From positions 6,216,167 to 6,280,166 of the forward strand of contig JARUPZ010000017.1 in NCBI GenBank assembly GCA_031213475.1: a DNA stretch of 64,000 nucleotides. The letters are read 5' to 3'. Source of the DNA: Nereocystis luetkeana (lineage: Eukaryota > Sar > Phaeophyceae > Laminariales > Laminariaceae). Position numbers and translations under genes: made by a program. Shown piece by piece: positions 11,211-23,100 of this stretch; positions within the stretch are counted from its first letter, which is position 1, and each line of letters starts with the position of its first letter. The notes under the pieces were generated by a model. That model was not told where the DNA came from. It saw only the letters and a list, made by a program, of their open reading frames with translations, and did not search any database.

Positions 11211-12060
11211 TGCCCGCCGCGTACACCTGGTCCAGTAGAAGGTATTGACGGACCGGCCGGAAATATTTGCTTTGTTTTCTGGTATATTCCAATGTCGACA
11301 TGCAGGGGCGAGATAAGCAATGGTGAGAGAAGGGTGGTGGTGGATGTATACCCGGTAGTTGGTGCGCGATGTGAAGATTTTATTTTTTGTTCCACCGTAG
11401 ATCAGACTTTGAGCAACAAACTGTGGACCTCAAGCTGTTTGTTACAAGAAACTTCTCTACACACCTCCGAAGCTACACCGGTGTATAGTCGGGCTGTATA
11501 CATATATATGTGTATATGTATATATTCTTGTTTAAAACCCAGATTTTTCCCGAAATATGTACACCTGATATTTGAGATATCCTGTGGCATATTCTTCCAT
11601 ATATATATATGTTCGAGATAAAAACAAACAGGGATCAAGCGCGTGGAGCGAGTAGCGTGGGGAGGTGGGTCGATTTGACACAATGAAGATATGTCTGAGG
11701 CTCAGGATACGAATGCATGAAATAACGGTGTGCGGTGAGGCGGGGGGAGGAAAGCCTGCCATGCGACGCCGGATGCGAGTCACGGTGACTACATAAAAAA
11801 TATGAACTGCAGGAGAGAGACGAAAAGGGGCGAAGGCTATTGGTTGGAGAAATCACTGAAAGAAAAGAAAAAAGAAATCGACGGGTGAATAGAAGAATCG
11901 TTGAGTGTCTTCAAACCGGTATACAAATAACCGTGATGCGGGGGTGCTACCCCATTGATGAGTTGCTTCGCTTGTCGTTTTGTGAGGTTTCATCGCCTGT
12001 TTGCTCCGTTCCAAAAACAAATTGTCGAAGGTGGCGATTTGATGGCAACAACGGTCACTT

Positions 12061-12166
12061 TTACGGGGGACCATAGTTACTAGGGCCTGTGGTAGATATT
12101 AAAATCTATTTTCTTCGATATATTTACCACCAATATTTTGGTTCTATTAACTATGGTCCCCCGTAA
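12061..12166. mobile_element. MITE, TTACGGGGGACC family, copy 1
   Basis: 106 bp with perfect 19-bp terminal inverted repeats TTACGGGGGACCATAGTTA. The outer TA on each side may be a target duplication, leaving CGGGGGACC termini, which would fit a Tc1/mariner-like origin. Non-coding, AT-rich interior. Confidence 0.8.
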
Positions 12167-14869
12167 TAGTGCATTACAGACCCACCCGAGCCACTGAGCT
12201 GACAGTCAACGCTGACGTTTAGTTCAGCAGTTAAAATCAATCTCCAGGGTACAGCTTAATAAGATATAGTTCTTGTACCCTTGACAGGCCGTCGCACAGG
12301 CAGACACGGGTGGCAGTATGCGGTCTCTCTGGCACGCAGACAGAGGGTGGTCCAGAGATGACCCACGCCGAGTAGATTGTTGTAATCGACTGAAAAGGCT
12401 AAACCTTACGCGGGCAAGATACCTCGAAGAACACAAGTGCGCTTCTGAGTCAAGTGGTGGATACGAGGGTTGTGAGAGTGTCGGACAGACCGGGGGTTTC
12501 TCTCCAGCTACCGAGATCCTGCTCCGTTCTTAAAAGCAACATCTACCTTGAAGCCACGCTTGCACTCTAGCGCCCCCTGTGCCCCGTGTTGGCCGTTTCG
12601 AATTTTCCAACAATAAAAGTGAACGTTCCTAAACGAGACTGGGATGTTTCTACCCAATGAACGGCTGGCAGCTCGAGACGAACGGAGATCACACTGCGAG
12701 GCATGAACGTCTCAAGGTGACAAGCTAGTGCCGTCAGCGCGGATTGAGCCTGCGTCACCACGGCGGGCCCACGGCGTAAGGGCATTACCTGGGTCCCCGG
12801 GCAAAGCATCTGCGAGACGTGGTGTCTTCTGATGTCCTCTATGTATGTAGAGATCTGACTCCCACATGTTTTTTGTCTCCGACACCTCATTCATGTCGTC
12901 GCCTTTTTCCCTACACTACAAATAAGCCTCACGTAGGTCTAGGCGCTATAGAGAGAGCCACAGAGACTCGGTGGGGTTATTCAAACCACTTTCGTTTGGG
13001 AGAAGATTGCACTGCCGCAGGTGTTCCAATAATGACGTACAGGTAGACTTCAAACCAAAGGTGGTATTTAGGCCCCAAAAAGTCCCTTGGCAGTCTTACA
13101 GTGGAAAGATCTGCGTGCGTGGTCTGCATTTACCGACCCACCAACGTGACCATAAACTCCTTTCCGCCCGTGGGGTTCCGACGCTTTTGAAGAGCCTTCT
13201 GACGTCAGACGCTGCTGTTCAATCTAGAACCAATCGGCAAAACGTGTTGGAGACGGATGATTGGTGAGGTCAAGACGACTCTATAGACACCTTACCACTC
13301 GTCCTTGCCACCCCGTTTCGGAGTTGAAATGGTTAAACACAGCACACCTACGGTAGCTTTTAAACATAATATTATGTGCTTTCACACTGAAATGGGTTGA
13401 CTTCGTAGACGACTATCAGTAGTTATATGTATATATATACTCTTGCCCACCGTAGAATAACAGGGCATCGACCCATGTTCGGCGCCCCTCTTCCCTCTGG
13501 GTTCGATACACCCGTCTCAATATGTAGGAGACGTCGATACAATAGGCATATAACTTTCCGTGATTTAGCCGACAACATTCCAGAATAGCCCGTTGAATTC
13601 CGCCTACCGCAGTAAATCAGACAAATTTGTTTTTCTACATTCAAACAGCGCGTACAGCCGGGAGTAAACAGACTTCCTTACAGCAACTATCCCGAAGGGG
13701 GGGGGGCGGGGCACCCAATGGCATTCCTGATTCAGAGCAATACCTGGTCGCAGCAGGCACCCAGCCGCGTAGGCGCCTCGCCCCTTACAGCCTCAAAAGA
13801 GAGAAAACGGGCTGACGGGTAATCGACCTCAATATAATGACGGCAAACCCCCAACAAGGGGAAACCATTCACCGACCGCCTCAAGCCCCTTCCCCCTGGC
13901 ACGGATGTGAATGTTATGTCAATGGTGTTCACTGAAGCGATGCTGCCGTGTGCCGCTAACATCGCTCTATGTGCAAGGCGTAGTCAAGCACCGGTGGGGT
14001 GATGTGCTAGCGAAAGCACGAAGACGGAGATGCTTGCGGCGTGGCAAGAGAGGGAAGGCGTGTGTGAGCTATAGCGCGTGGATCAAAGCGACAAAAAGCT
14101 CCAGAATTCCCTGAAAACAGCTGAGAAACGCCTGAAGTGCGTGGGGGATCGAGGTTGTACTTCGTGCTGTTGGTTACTTTCAGTTGTTCAATCTTGGGAG
14201 CTACCTCCTCGAATAACTTGTATCCTACTCGTCTCGCTACAAGAGGGTCAGCACGCACCGAATAGCACGCCGAGAGAGCATCCTCGATTTTCGTACTCTT
14301 CGACGGCCAGGGCTGCCCGTCGGCCATGACCAGGACAGAGAACTAGAGATTGGCAGATGTCGTAGTGGGCAGACCGGGTGCTGTGTGTGTCCTTGCCTTT
14401 GTCGGGCTGTTATTTACTCGTGCTGCTGTGGACCCGTACATGATTGCGACACTCTATTTTAAAGTTGTTTAAATAACCTTGGGCTCCTAGGGTTTATCCT
14501 AGATGCCTGTCAGAACCAGGGAAAATGTTGGAATGCACCCGTTCAAAAATTAAGGCCGTTCCTCCACGAAGCCCCGAGGGTTCCATGTGTGTGCTGGCGA
14601 CGCGTCGACTAGCGCTCCCGGATATTATGACTATCGTTTCGTCTGCTCTCATCGTTCACGACGCACTGCTTCGCTCTTCCACTTCGAAATTATCGCTATT
14701 CTCAGGTACTCCCTTCGCCTCCACATACGACGTGTTCTATGATAGAATATATGTCTACCCTATATGATCTCAGACTCCTCACTCAAGGAGCTCCATACCT
14801 CACCCGAAAACTGAATTATGCAGAAATCAATTTTGTCCCCGAGGAACAATCACATGACCCAAACGTACG
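12167..14869. other. No gene recognised
   Basis: Scattered frames of 60-110 codons on both strands have no recognisable domain. A G-run is at 13,697-13,704. I could not place exons here. Confidence 0.4.
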
Positions 14870-15000
14870 AACAAGGTGTTTGTCGAAGCAAGATTGGCAT
14901 TCCGATTTCCCGACGATTTTTAGCTTAAGGAAACCCGTAATTCCGAGAACAGTGGAGCGGAAATGCGCCACCTCCATCGTGAAACGCATCAGACTTAGAG
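14870..15000. repeat. Half-copy of a dispersed foldback repeat
   Basis: Resembles one arm of the foldback at 20,708-20,930: AAGATTGGCATTCCGA, then CGACGATTTT.AG.TTAAGGAA.CCCGT, then GGAGCGGAAATG. It has no partner arm nearby. Confidence 0.45.
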
Positions 15001-18000
15001 ATCAATTTGTCTGAAAGCCGGCCACCTTTGTGAAAGCATATCTGTCGGCTGCCCATTCCCCGCGTCGTCGCGTCTTCTCTCTCTCTCTTGCCCTGGCGCG
15101 CGCGTTTCCACATACATGCGCCACTTCGTTCACCCCCCCCGCGCTAGACTCGCCGCGGCGATCAGCAACGAGGTCTGTGCGGGGCGCATCTTATCTGCCG
15201 TTTCACCGGCAAGAACCGTGTCACAGGTAGGTGTATCACAGGTGATTCAAAAACACACCTCCAGCGATGACGTCCCCGAGCGCACCCAAGGAGGAGACGT
15301 TTCAAACAGACATGTCCCCATAGACGCATTGCTGGGCGTTTGAACCGTCCGAGTTGCCCTGGAAATCGACCTTGAAGTAAGTCCCTCCGAGAGGGTCTTG
15401 TCATTATATCGTTTTCGAGGTATCCACGGCGATGCGCCAGGCGGGGGTGGGGGAGGTGGACCTTGTCTCCTTTCCGAGGTTTGTTCGTAGGCCAAAGTTT
15501 GTCGTCAACAATGTTACCCCATTAATTAGCCGTCGTTGTTCACTGCTAACTCTCTTCCAACGAAACGGTGGCGCGAGATATGTTGCCTGCGTACCCGGTG
15601 GAATGATAGGTTGTCCTCGTGCCTGCTCCAGCAATGTTGTCTGCGAGCAATCCCAACCGAAATCCCATTTATGCTGGCAACGACTTTGAGAACAGAAAAT
15701 GTTCATAGCGGAAAGAGCGAGTTAGTATCGTTCAGCACAAATCAACGATGAAAAGAAGGATCCCATGCACAACATAAATTGTGCCACGTACCGGGGAGTG
15801 AGAAGGTGGCGACATCTACCTGTGACAGAGGCTTCTTGCCAAGAAGATCGCTGGACGGTACGTTCTTCAGCGAGTGGATCTCGAAGGTAAAAACCGATAA
15901 CGAAAGGTAAATCGAATGCCACGAACGAGTACCAGGTGGCAAGTGCCTGCCGTGTTCGTAGGTACTGCCGGTTTTCATGACAAATCAACCAAGCGAACAG
16001 TTCGCCAGCTGTTACTTTCCCACGACCACGCGAGTGCACTGCTAAGGTTGCGCTGTCGTCGTTACTTTAGCAATGATTTTAGGCTTTTCGGGGTGTACTA
16101 AGCTTCATAATTTTCGAAAAATATTAAAGGCGATTTTAAGAAGAAAGAAGTGCCCGGCATAGTTTACCCTCGGAACACGAAGAGGCGGACAAATTGCACG
16201 TACGTGCAAGACTCTTCGGGTATGCACGCACGTAGATGCAATATAGGTGTATGGAATGGACTTTTTGATGGCCGCACGCTCGCCGTAACGAACCCAAACA
16301 ATTGGGCGGGTTCCTCGGTAACGCCGGATGCTACTTCGGGCAAATCAAACCTAACTATAGCTTTTAAACGACGACTTGTTGGTTCTCGCTAAAACGTCCG
16401 AACAAGGGGTCCTTGAAACCGTCGAAAGAAAATGACGCCCCTGTTCGCGTGGAGTTTTGTTTTTCATTTTCATCCTCTAACTTTCGTTTTCTCGTGAACC
16501 AGTGAAATCGATTCCACTTGCCCAATGTAGGGAGTCAGAGAAGTTAATCAAAGCAAACCCTATTTTACGCCGGTACAGGCTCACAATAGAGTGCACCACC
16601 GGTCATAACTAACCGGCGTGTGCGAACTCATCATGTTTGTTGGCTCAAATAAGCATGTCATGAAGCACAAGTGGACACACCTCAAGACCAGGCTGCACCT
16701 CGTTACCACCCTCACCAAACAAAAGGCGAGACGCATGGACCAGGTAAGAAAAAGACAAAGGCGTTGGGGACGTGGGGAGCTGCTCTGACAATACCGGGCG
16801 CAGCAACAAGAAGCGGTAGAAAAATGCCTAGCACGCGGACGACTCGAATACAAAAGGTGACGGCAAGCAGGGGTGTGTGTGGGGGGGGTCACTCTGGCGG
16901 TATCAAGTGGTAGTCGAAAGACCAATAGACCCTCGCCTCCCTACAACGCCGGTAGGGAGAATGTCGGGCTTTCACCGACAGGCAGACATCGCTTGCACCA
17001 AGCGCGAGGCGCCGTGAGGTGTCTGGCGAGTGGCATGAATGGTGAGCTGCATCCTACTAATAATAAGAACCGTTTTTGATGCGGACTTGCACATATGGAT
17101 GACAGCTTCAACGAGTTGATTTAATTTTCAGTGAAGGCCTTCCAGAGACAGCGAAGGGAGTACTATGTAACTGAGCGGGGGGGGGGGGGGCAGAAGCGTA
17201 AGAGTCGAAGAGGCAAAAGAGGGGGGTGGGAAGTACGGTAGGCGGAGGAGGACTTCCAGTCGTTTCAAGAAGGAATGGAGGTGGCAGATGACGAGGGGGG
17301 TGAGGAGGAGGACGACGAACAGAATGGGCGGGGCCGCGCTGGAAGAAAATGTCAATGGAGTTTGAAAAGGTTTCCCTTGAACACAAGCTCCTCACTGCAG
17401 GCGGCGCGAGCCCACGGAGTGCTACACCAACAGCATGTGATCAGCTTTCTTGCCCGAGTAACAAGCGGGCATAGTTGAGTAGACCGCCGTCCTGAATGGC
17501 TTCTTGGGTGGACCCTAGGATGCTTGGCGAGATTACCGGGTTGCGTAGATATTTGAAAAAATCTTGTTAGTGCGGAGAGAAAACGCCTGCACGAAGAAAC
17601 GTGTTACTGGTACCTATTATAGTAATACTTGAACCCGGGGGAGAGCGATGGCGTCTGGTGTGGGAAAAACTGCTTTCTGGAAGGTGTTGGTGTTTTTTTT
17701 TTGTGGGATTACAGTAGTTGGTTTACCATTGATAGTGCCGCGTACTATTTGTGAACAGCAAGAGCACCTAAAACACACAAGTGCATCGATGTTGCTCTCG
17801 AACAATTTTTGTTGGTTGGTCATTCATTCTGACGCTGGATTCACTATCACCGCCCATGACTTACCCAAGACTGAAATATTCAGCTTTATCCGAGCTTTTT
17901 CGACGAAGGGATCGCTTCATACCCATCTCTTGATCTGCGGTTTCCCCAAATTTCCGTCTGGGAGCAGCGACAATGTACCACATGCCAACACGATGTCACG

Positions 18001-19722
18001 TGGTATCTGTACGTGCAAATGAACGAGCTCGGCACGTACGTGTATTTTCACGTGCGTGATTTTCTCCTCTGGTGCTTCAGCCTAACGTGCCTGCGTTCTA
18101 ATTGTTCTCTTTTCTAGTTCCCCAATCAAAGAGGCCAGTGAGTAAAAATCAATTCGGTTACAGGATGCTACGAATGTACCCCAATCGGAGCACGCCTTCC
18201 AGACATCGGAGATTTACATACTGAAGGGGACCCCTCCAAAAGAGCAGCATGTGTCTGTTCCCAGTTTAACCAGTGGTGATTCCCGTGAATTATGTGTGTC
18301 ACACGAGAAGCGTATGCCGTGGTAGACGTGAATCTCAGTTCCTCGAGCCTCTTCCTCTCTGGTCCCTTCTGCTCCCACCGTAAACTCGGTTCAGAGGAAC
18401 GTAAAAAGAGCAATCCCATATCTATAGCGAACGTTATAAATCTTGCATTCGGTACTGAGGATTGTCAGCGAAGAAGCACTCTTGTGAGGAAGAAATGCCA
18501 GGTTGAAAAGGCGTACATCTGTTTATGGCCAGGCGCGTCACACGCTGTTTGTATTACAACACCCGGAAATATGGAGTTCCTTCGTTAATCGCAGACGCAC
18601 TTCGCCACACCTTGGTGACAGTTCTGCACCTGAGTTTTTGTTGTCATGGAGCCAATGCCTTGGGACGCGACATCCGCTCACGAACATCGATCAATCCCCA
18701 CGGTATATGTCTTCATCTCTGCTATTGCTTCCATGGTTATATGGTCGCATGAACAAAGGCCTACGGCGGTCGATACTGTACTGTAGTTTGTTATATGTTA
18801 CAGATATTTGATCACAAGTGTAACTCGCGGTACGCCTTATGGCCCTTTCTGCACACAATGTTTTGTCACCGAGGACAACCACTCAACACCTCTCAAAATC
18901 ACTACCTAGAGCACCTTCTCGTTGTTCCTTCTTTCAGGTTGTTCATTTGCAAGTTTGAGCAACGTAAACAGGCGCCCATGAGCTCCACCGTGTTCTTCCT
19001 CTACCTGAAGTGTCACAAATTCATTATAGTGTACAGCTCCTTTTGACAAAGAGAAACTAGCTTCGACAAGTTTTGTTCCAGACGTATGTTTCTCCGTCTC
19101 TGGATCCAATACCCCATATATTCGACGAGCGACAACGAGCTCGACCTCGTGAAAGCTATACCCGAACGTGTCGTACGGCGCACTCGACAAAGATATACCC
19201 CGAACATAATACCAACGCCGACCACGCCTAAAAAACCCTTGCTTACCAGGAGGGGTCGAACGCTACTGCTCAGTCCAGCAACGGGCACAGCGCTTCAAGT
19301 ACATGCTGCGATATTAGTGCTGAAAACAGGTGCGGGGCTTCACATTTGAAGAGCTTCACAAATCAATTCCGAAATCGACAGATCATGAACGCCCAAGCGG
19401 ATGAACAACGCCATGCATATGTGCTAAGCGCTGCTTCAGAATTTGTCGCTTTGCAGGAAAAATCATGGGTTGTTTCTGCGGTTCAGGAGCCCTGTCAGTC
19501 TCGAATGGGTTTTCTACACCTCTATAGTCACGCGTGTTTCTTTGAGCATCGTCCCCCCTCCCCCCCGTTATCCGCCTTCCAGGCGGTCCTTACTACGATG
19601 CTGTTCACCCCTAATATTACGTGCGGAATACTTTGCAGAGATTTGTGTTCGTTCCTAGCGATGTCTGCTTGGTCAATGAAAGCCCGACGTGGTAAGAACA
19701 CCCAGCTGGTTATGAGATGGAC
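15001..19722. other. Intergenic sequence, no gene recognised
   Basis: This lies downstream of the WSC gene's stop codon on the minus strand and upstream of the paralogue's first exon. A 124-codon plus-strand frame at 17,648-18,022 begins with a hydrophobic stretch but has no domain or splice support. Homopolymers occur at 17,178-17,190 (G) and near 17,693 (T). Confidence 0.4.
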
Positions 19723-20133
19723 CTAACACCCAGCCGGATCGTACGAGTCAAGGGTGACAGTAAACGTATCAGTTTGGGGTAAGTAAAAGTTAGAGTAGGA
19801 GGTGTAGTCGGATTCGTAGTCGTCGTCGGTGAAGGAGAATAGACGCCTGATGGTGTAGTTGCTGTCGTCGGCGTCGTGGTAGGTGTCGCTCGAAGACGTA
19901 TAATAAAGCTCGCCTTCCTCGACCCACTCCACAACGCCGTTAACCGTCGCGGTGAGCGTCCATGCGACGGGTGAGTCGGAGTCGTAGCTCCTGCCGAAGA
20001 TTCGGTACTCGCCGAGCATGGCGTCCCCGGAGAGTCCGCTGAACAAAACGTACTCCTCGAAGGAATTCGTCGTGCCTGTCTCGGGGTTTCCTGTGTAGTC
20101 CCCACCGTTGCGGTCGTTGACGTAGCCAATGTC
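19723..20133 (-). CDS. WSC gene exon 12 (last): second half of module 2
   Basis: Starts at a strong acceptor (CGCTGTCTCAG|GAC), phase 0, and ends with TAG at 19,725-19,723. It encodes DIGYVNDRNGGDYTGN, an acidic Ser/Tyr-rich middle and TFTVTLDSYDPAGC. It aligns with exon 9 (DVGSWGDEHDGYGEG ... FTATVTSYAESDC), so it is the second copy of the same half-module. Confidence 0.85.
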   Translation of the reverse strand, partial: DIGYVNDRNGGDYTGNPETGTTNSFEEYVLFSGLSGDAMLGEYRIFGRSYDSDSPVAWTLTATVNGVVEWVEEGELYYTSSSDTYHDADDSNYTIRRLFSFTDDDYESDYTSYSNFYLPQTDTFTVTLDSYDPAGC

Positions 20134-23100
20134 CTGAGACAGCGAAAACATGATTCGACATAGTTGTGGTTTTCCGGGGGTGAACATGAGCGGAATCGAG
20201 GTGGGTGAGAGGGGGCGAGGGGGCGGCGGAAAGTACGACAACGGAATTTCAATCGTGACGTTCCCTGGTACTGTATTGAGGGAATACTGGTAACACTCGA
20301 CACCAGTGGCGTTTGCAGGAATTTTGATTAGACCACACACTCGATGGATTCGCGGCAACACATCCACTTCGATCGCCAGATTGTTCGTCGGACAGAACGA
20401 CAAGATTGCAGGACAGAACATCTACCCAACACCCGAGCACCGAAAAAAGCACTCCTGCGGTACACGTCGAAGGACTGCACTTTCGTATAGGTTTCGTAGA
20501 GGTGTGAACAGGTAGGATTCCACTCCCGATACATATTTGGGTAGTACGGTTAGCCACGAGCTGAGGTTTCGAGGGAATTGACAACTAGGAAAAAAGGCGT
20601 TCTATGCTAGAGGTTCCCTCTTGATTTGTATAAAGCTCCTCACATGTAGAGCTCCGAATGTCACCCGAACACTTCCTGGAGCAAAACTTAAATTGCATCC
20701 CCATCAATAATCCCATGGACCAAGTATACAATAAAACCATTTTGCGAAACAAGATTGGCCCTCCGACGATTTCGGGTTAAAGAGCCCCGTCGTTGACGTG
20801 TTTCAAGATGGAGGTACACATTTCGGCTGAAATTGTTTTCGAATGACGGGGTTCCTTAACTCAAAATCGTCGTAACGCGAATCGCGAGTCGAAAAATGGA
20901 GTTTTTGTATACTTTGGCCATGGGAGCACTCGTCGGGAGGCTAATTGAGTTTTTTACCGAAATCAGTTTTCGGGTGAGGCATGGGCCTCGTCAAGTGAGG
21001 AGCCTCAGAAAGAGTAGGTTGAACCCCAATCGTAAAACGCATCCGTTCGGAAAGCACTTTAGCGACAGTGTATTTACCTCTTTCGTCCAACGCGTCGACG
21101 GTGCGGTCGGTACAGAATCCAGAATGTTTTTTCTTGTGTCAGAATGTTCATCCTCATCGCCACAACTTTCCTGCACCACTGTCGTGCCGTTCCCATCAAT
21201 GTATGTTGTATATGCAACTGATGCGCATACACTATGCATCACCTTTTACACACCCACCTCTCCGTGGCTTTCGTGAAATAGAACACGAAGGATTCCACGT
21301 CACCGGTACGGTCAGGCACTGGGCCGAATGAGGCGAGGAGCACAGCGAAACGTGCGGGGTCTCCTCTTCCGAAGACGCGTAATTCAGCAACGTCGAAATC
21401 TTGATACAGACTGCAACATCAACATTCTCGGTCCTGGTTTTCACTGAAGTCACAGCAGTGGTGGGCAAGCGTCGCTTCACGAGGAAGTCCAACTTGGATA
21501 AGCAGTCTCCTGATGCTGGATACATGCGCGAATGAATATGCCTTACAAAATGGATAATCTGGAGTAAACGAAGTCTTAGCAAACGCTTAGACACTCACCG
21601 TAGCGGGGGACCTGGACGACACCCTGTTTCCGTTCGGGTCGGTGACCCATAGCTGAAGGTCATTGTCCGACGCCCACTCCATTTTGATCCTCAATACCTG
21701 GCTGCAGCCCTCATTCACCACATCAATTGGAAAGACAGTGCTGTAGGGGAAGTTCATCTGCTCTCCCGCATCAGCCGGGTCAAGAACGACGAAGCTGAAG
21801 ATGCCCCTGCTGTAGCCGACGGGGACGTCGGTGATTGTAGCCGTGAAGTTCCCGGAGCCGATGTCTATCTCGCCCTGACCGCGCACTAAGTCGCTTTCCG
21901 AGCCCTCGGTGTGCAGGTAGAGGAAGAGCGCAGCGGAGGAGGCGAGGGGAGTGTCGTCGTTCCTTGTGAAGGTTCCCGACAAAGAGATCGCCCCCGACTC
22001 TGCTCCTTCATCAACGAAGAGCTGGCTCAGTTTTTGTTTGTTATGCAGATAAAGATACCCAGGGCCGGCCCACCCCGCCTCCGCCTACAACAAAACGGAA
22101 CGCCCCGAACGAAATCAGGGATCAAGATCAGCCAAGGCTAAACCAGCGAAACATTTCAGGCACTGAAGTCGTGACGCTTTGTCCACGACATGGTACGAAT
22201 ATGGATATACTCGATAACCCTACCAACAATCGGTCCAAACCGCACAATATTATCCTGCATGATAACGGGGCTACCTACGCCGCAACCTCAGAGCGGAACA
22301 CCAAACGTGCGTGTACAAATGAAAAGTCTGAATACTAGACTGAATGTTCAGGCTACGGACAACATTACACGATGATGTAGCTACGGATGTACAACAATAG
22401 ATAGCCAACAGGTTTAGGAATATAACGCGGTATCAAAGTTTGTACAACACATAGCGATTATTGCATGAATGGGAAGCATTTCTCCTCCGAAAACGACAAT
22501 GGCCCGAACGCACGCGCCACGAACCACGCTCAGGCACTCTTTTTTGGCAGTATCTCTGTTGTTCAAAAAGGCATAAAATTAATAGCGTCATCCTGGATGG
22601 AAAGCGACATTGATCATCAGACCAAGCAAGCGCGACATAGGGAAATATTCATGTCTCCTTTTTAAGTACATGTCTGATACATTTGTGTACATACACGTAC
22701 GAACACCTCAGACTGTACAGCCCATGTATTAGGTCCAAATAAACACATCCTTGAACGCACGTACATGAGGCCACAATGATGCATACTTTTATGAGCTTGT
22801 GAACATCAACGAATGTATTCGATTTGTTTAATCCCTGAGAGCCAGTTGCTGGAGTTGGAGCTTATCCGGGACGCCGTTCTGCCCTATATATGGGCCATGA
22901 CGGTGAAAATCTAGATCGGGGGGGGTAACTTGTGGTTGATTGTTAATTTTTCCCCCCGCGATGCTCTCACAGTTCTCGATAATAAATCAGGAGGAATTAC
23001 GTGATCCGGGACGCGAATATTTTCCAACATAAAAGACCCTCGAGAAGGCAGGTTGAGCACTCTGCCTGCATCCTCCGAGGAGGGGACCACGTACGTGCCT

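Noticed and set aside
17648..18022. 124-codon plus-strand frame beginning with a hydrophobic segment
   Set aside because: The hydrophobic stretch includes a T-run translated as Phe; there is no domain, splice context or homologue that I recognise.
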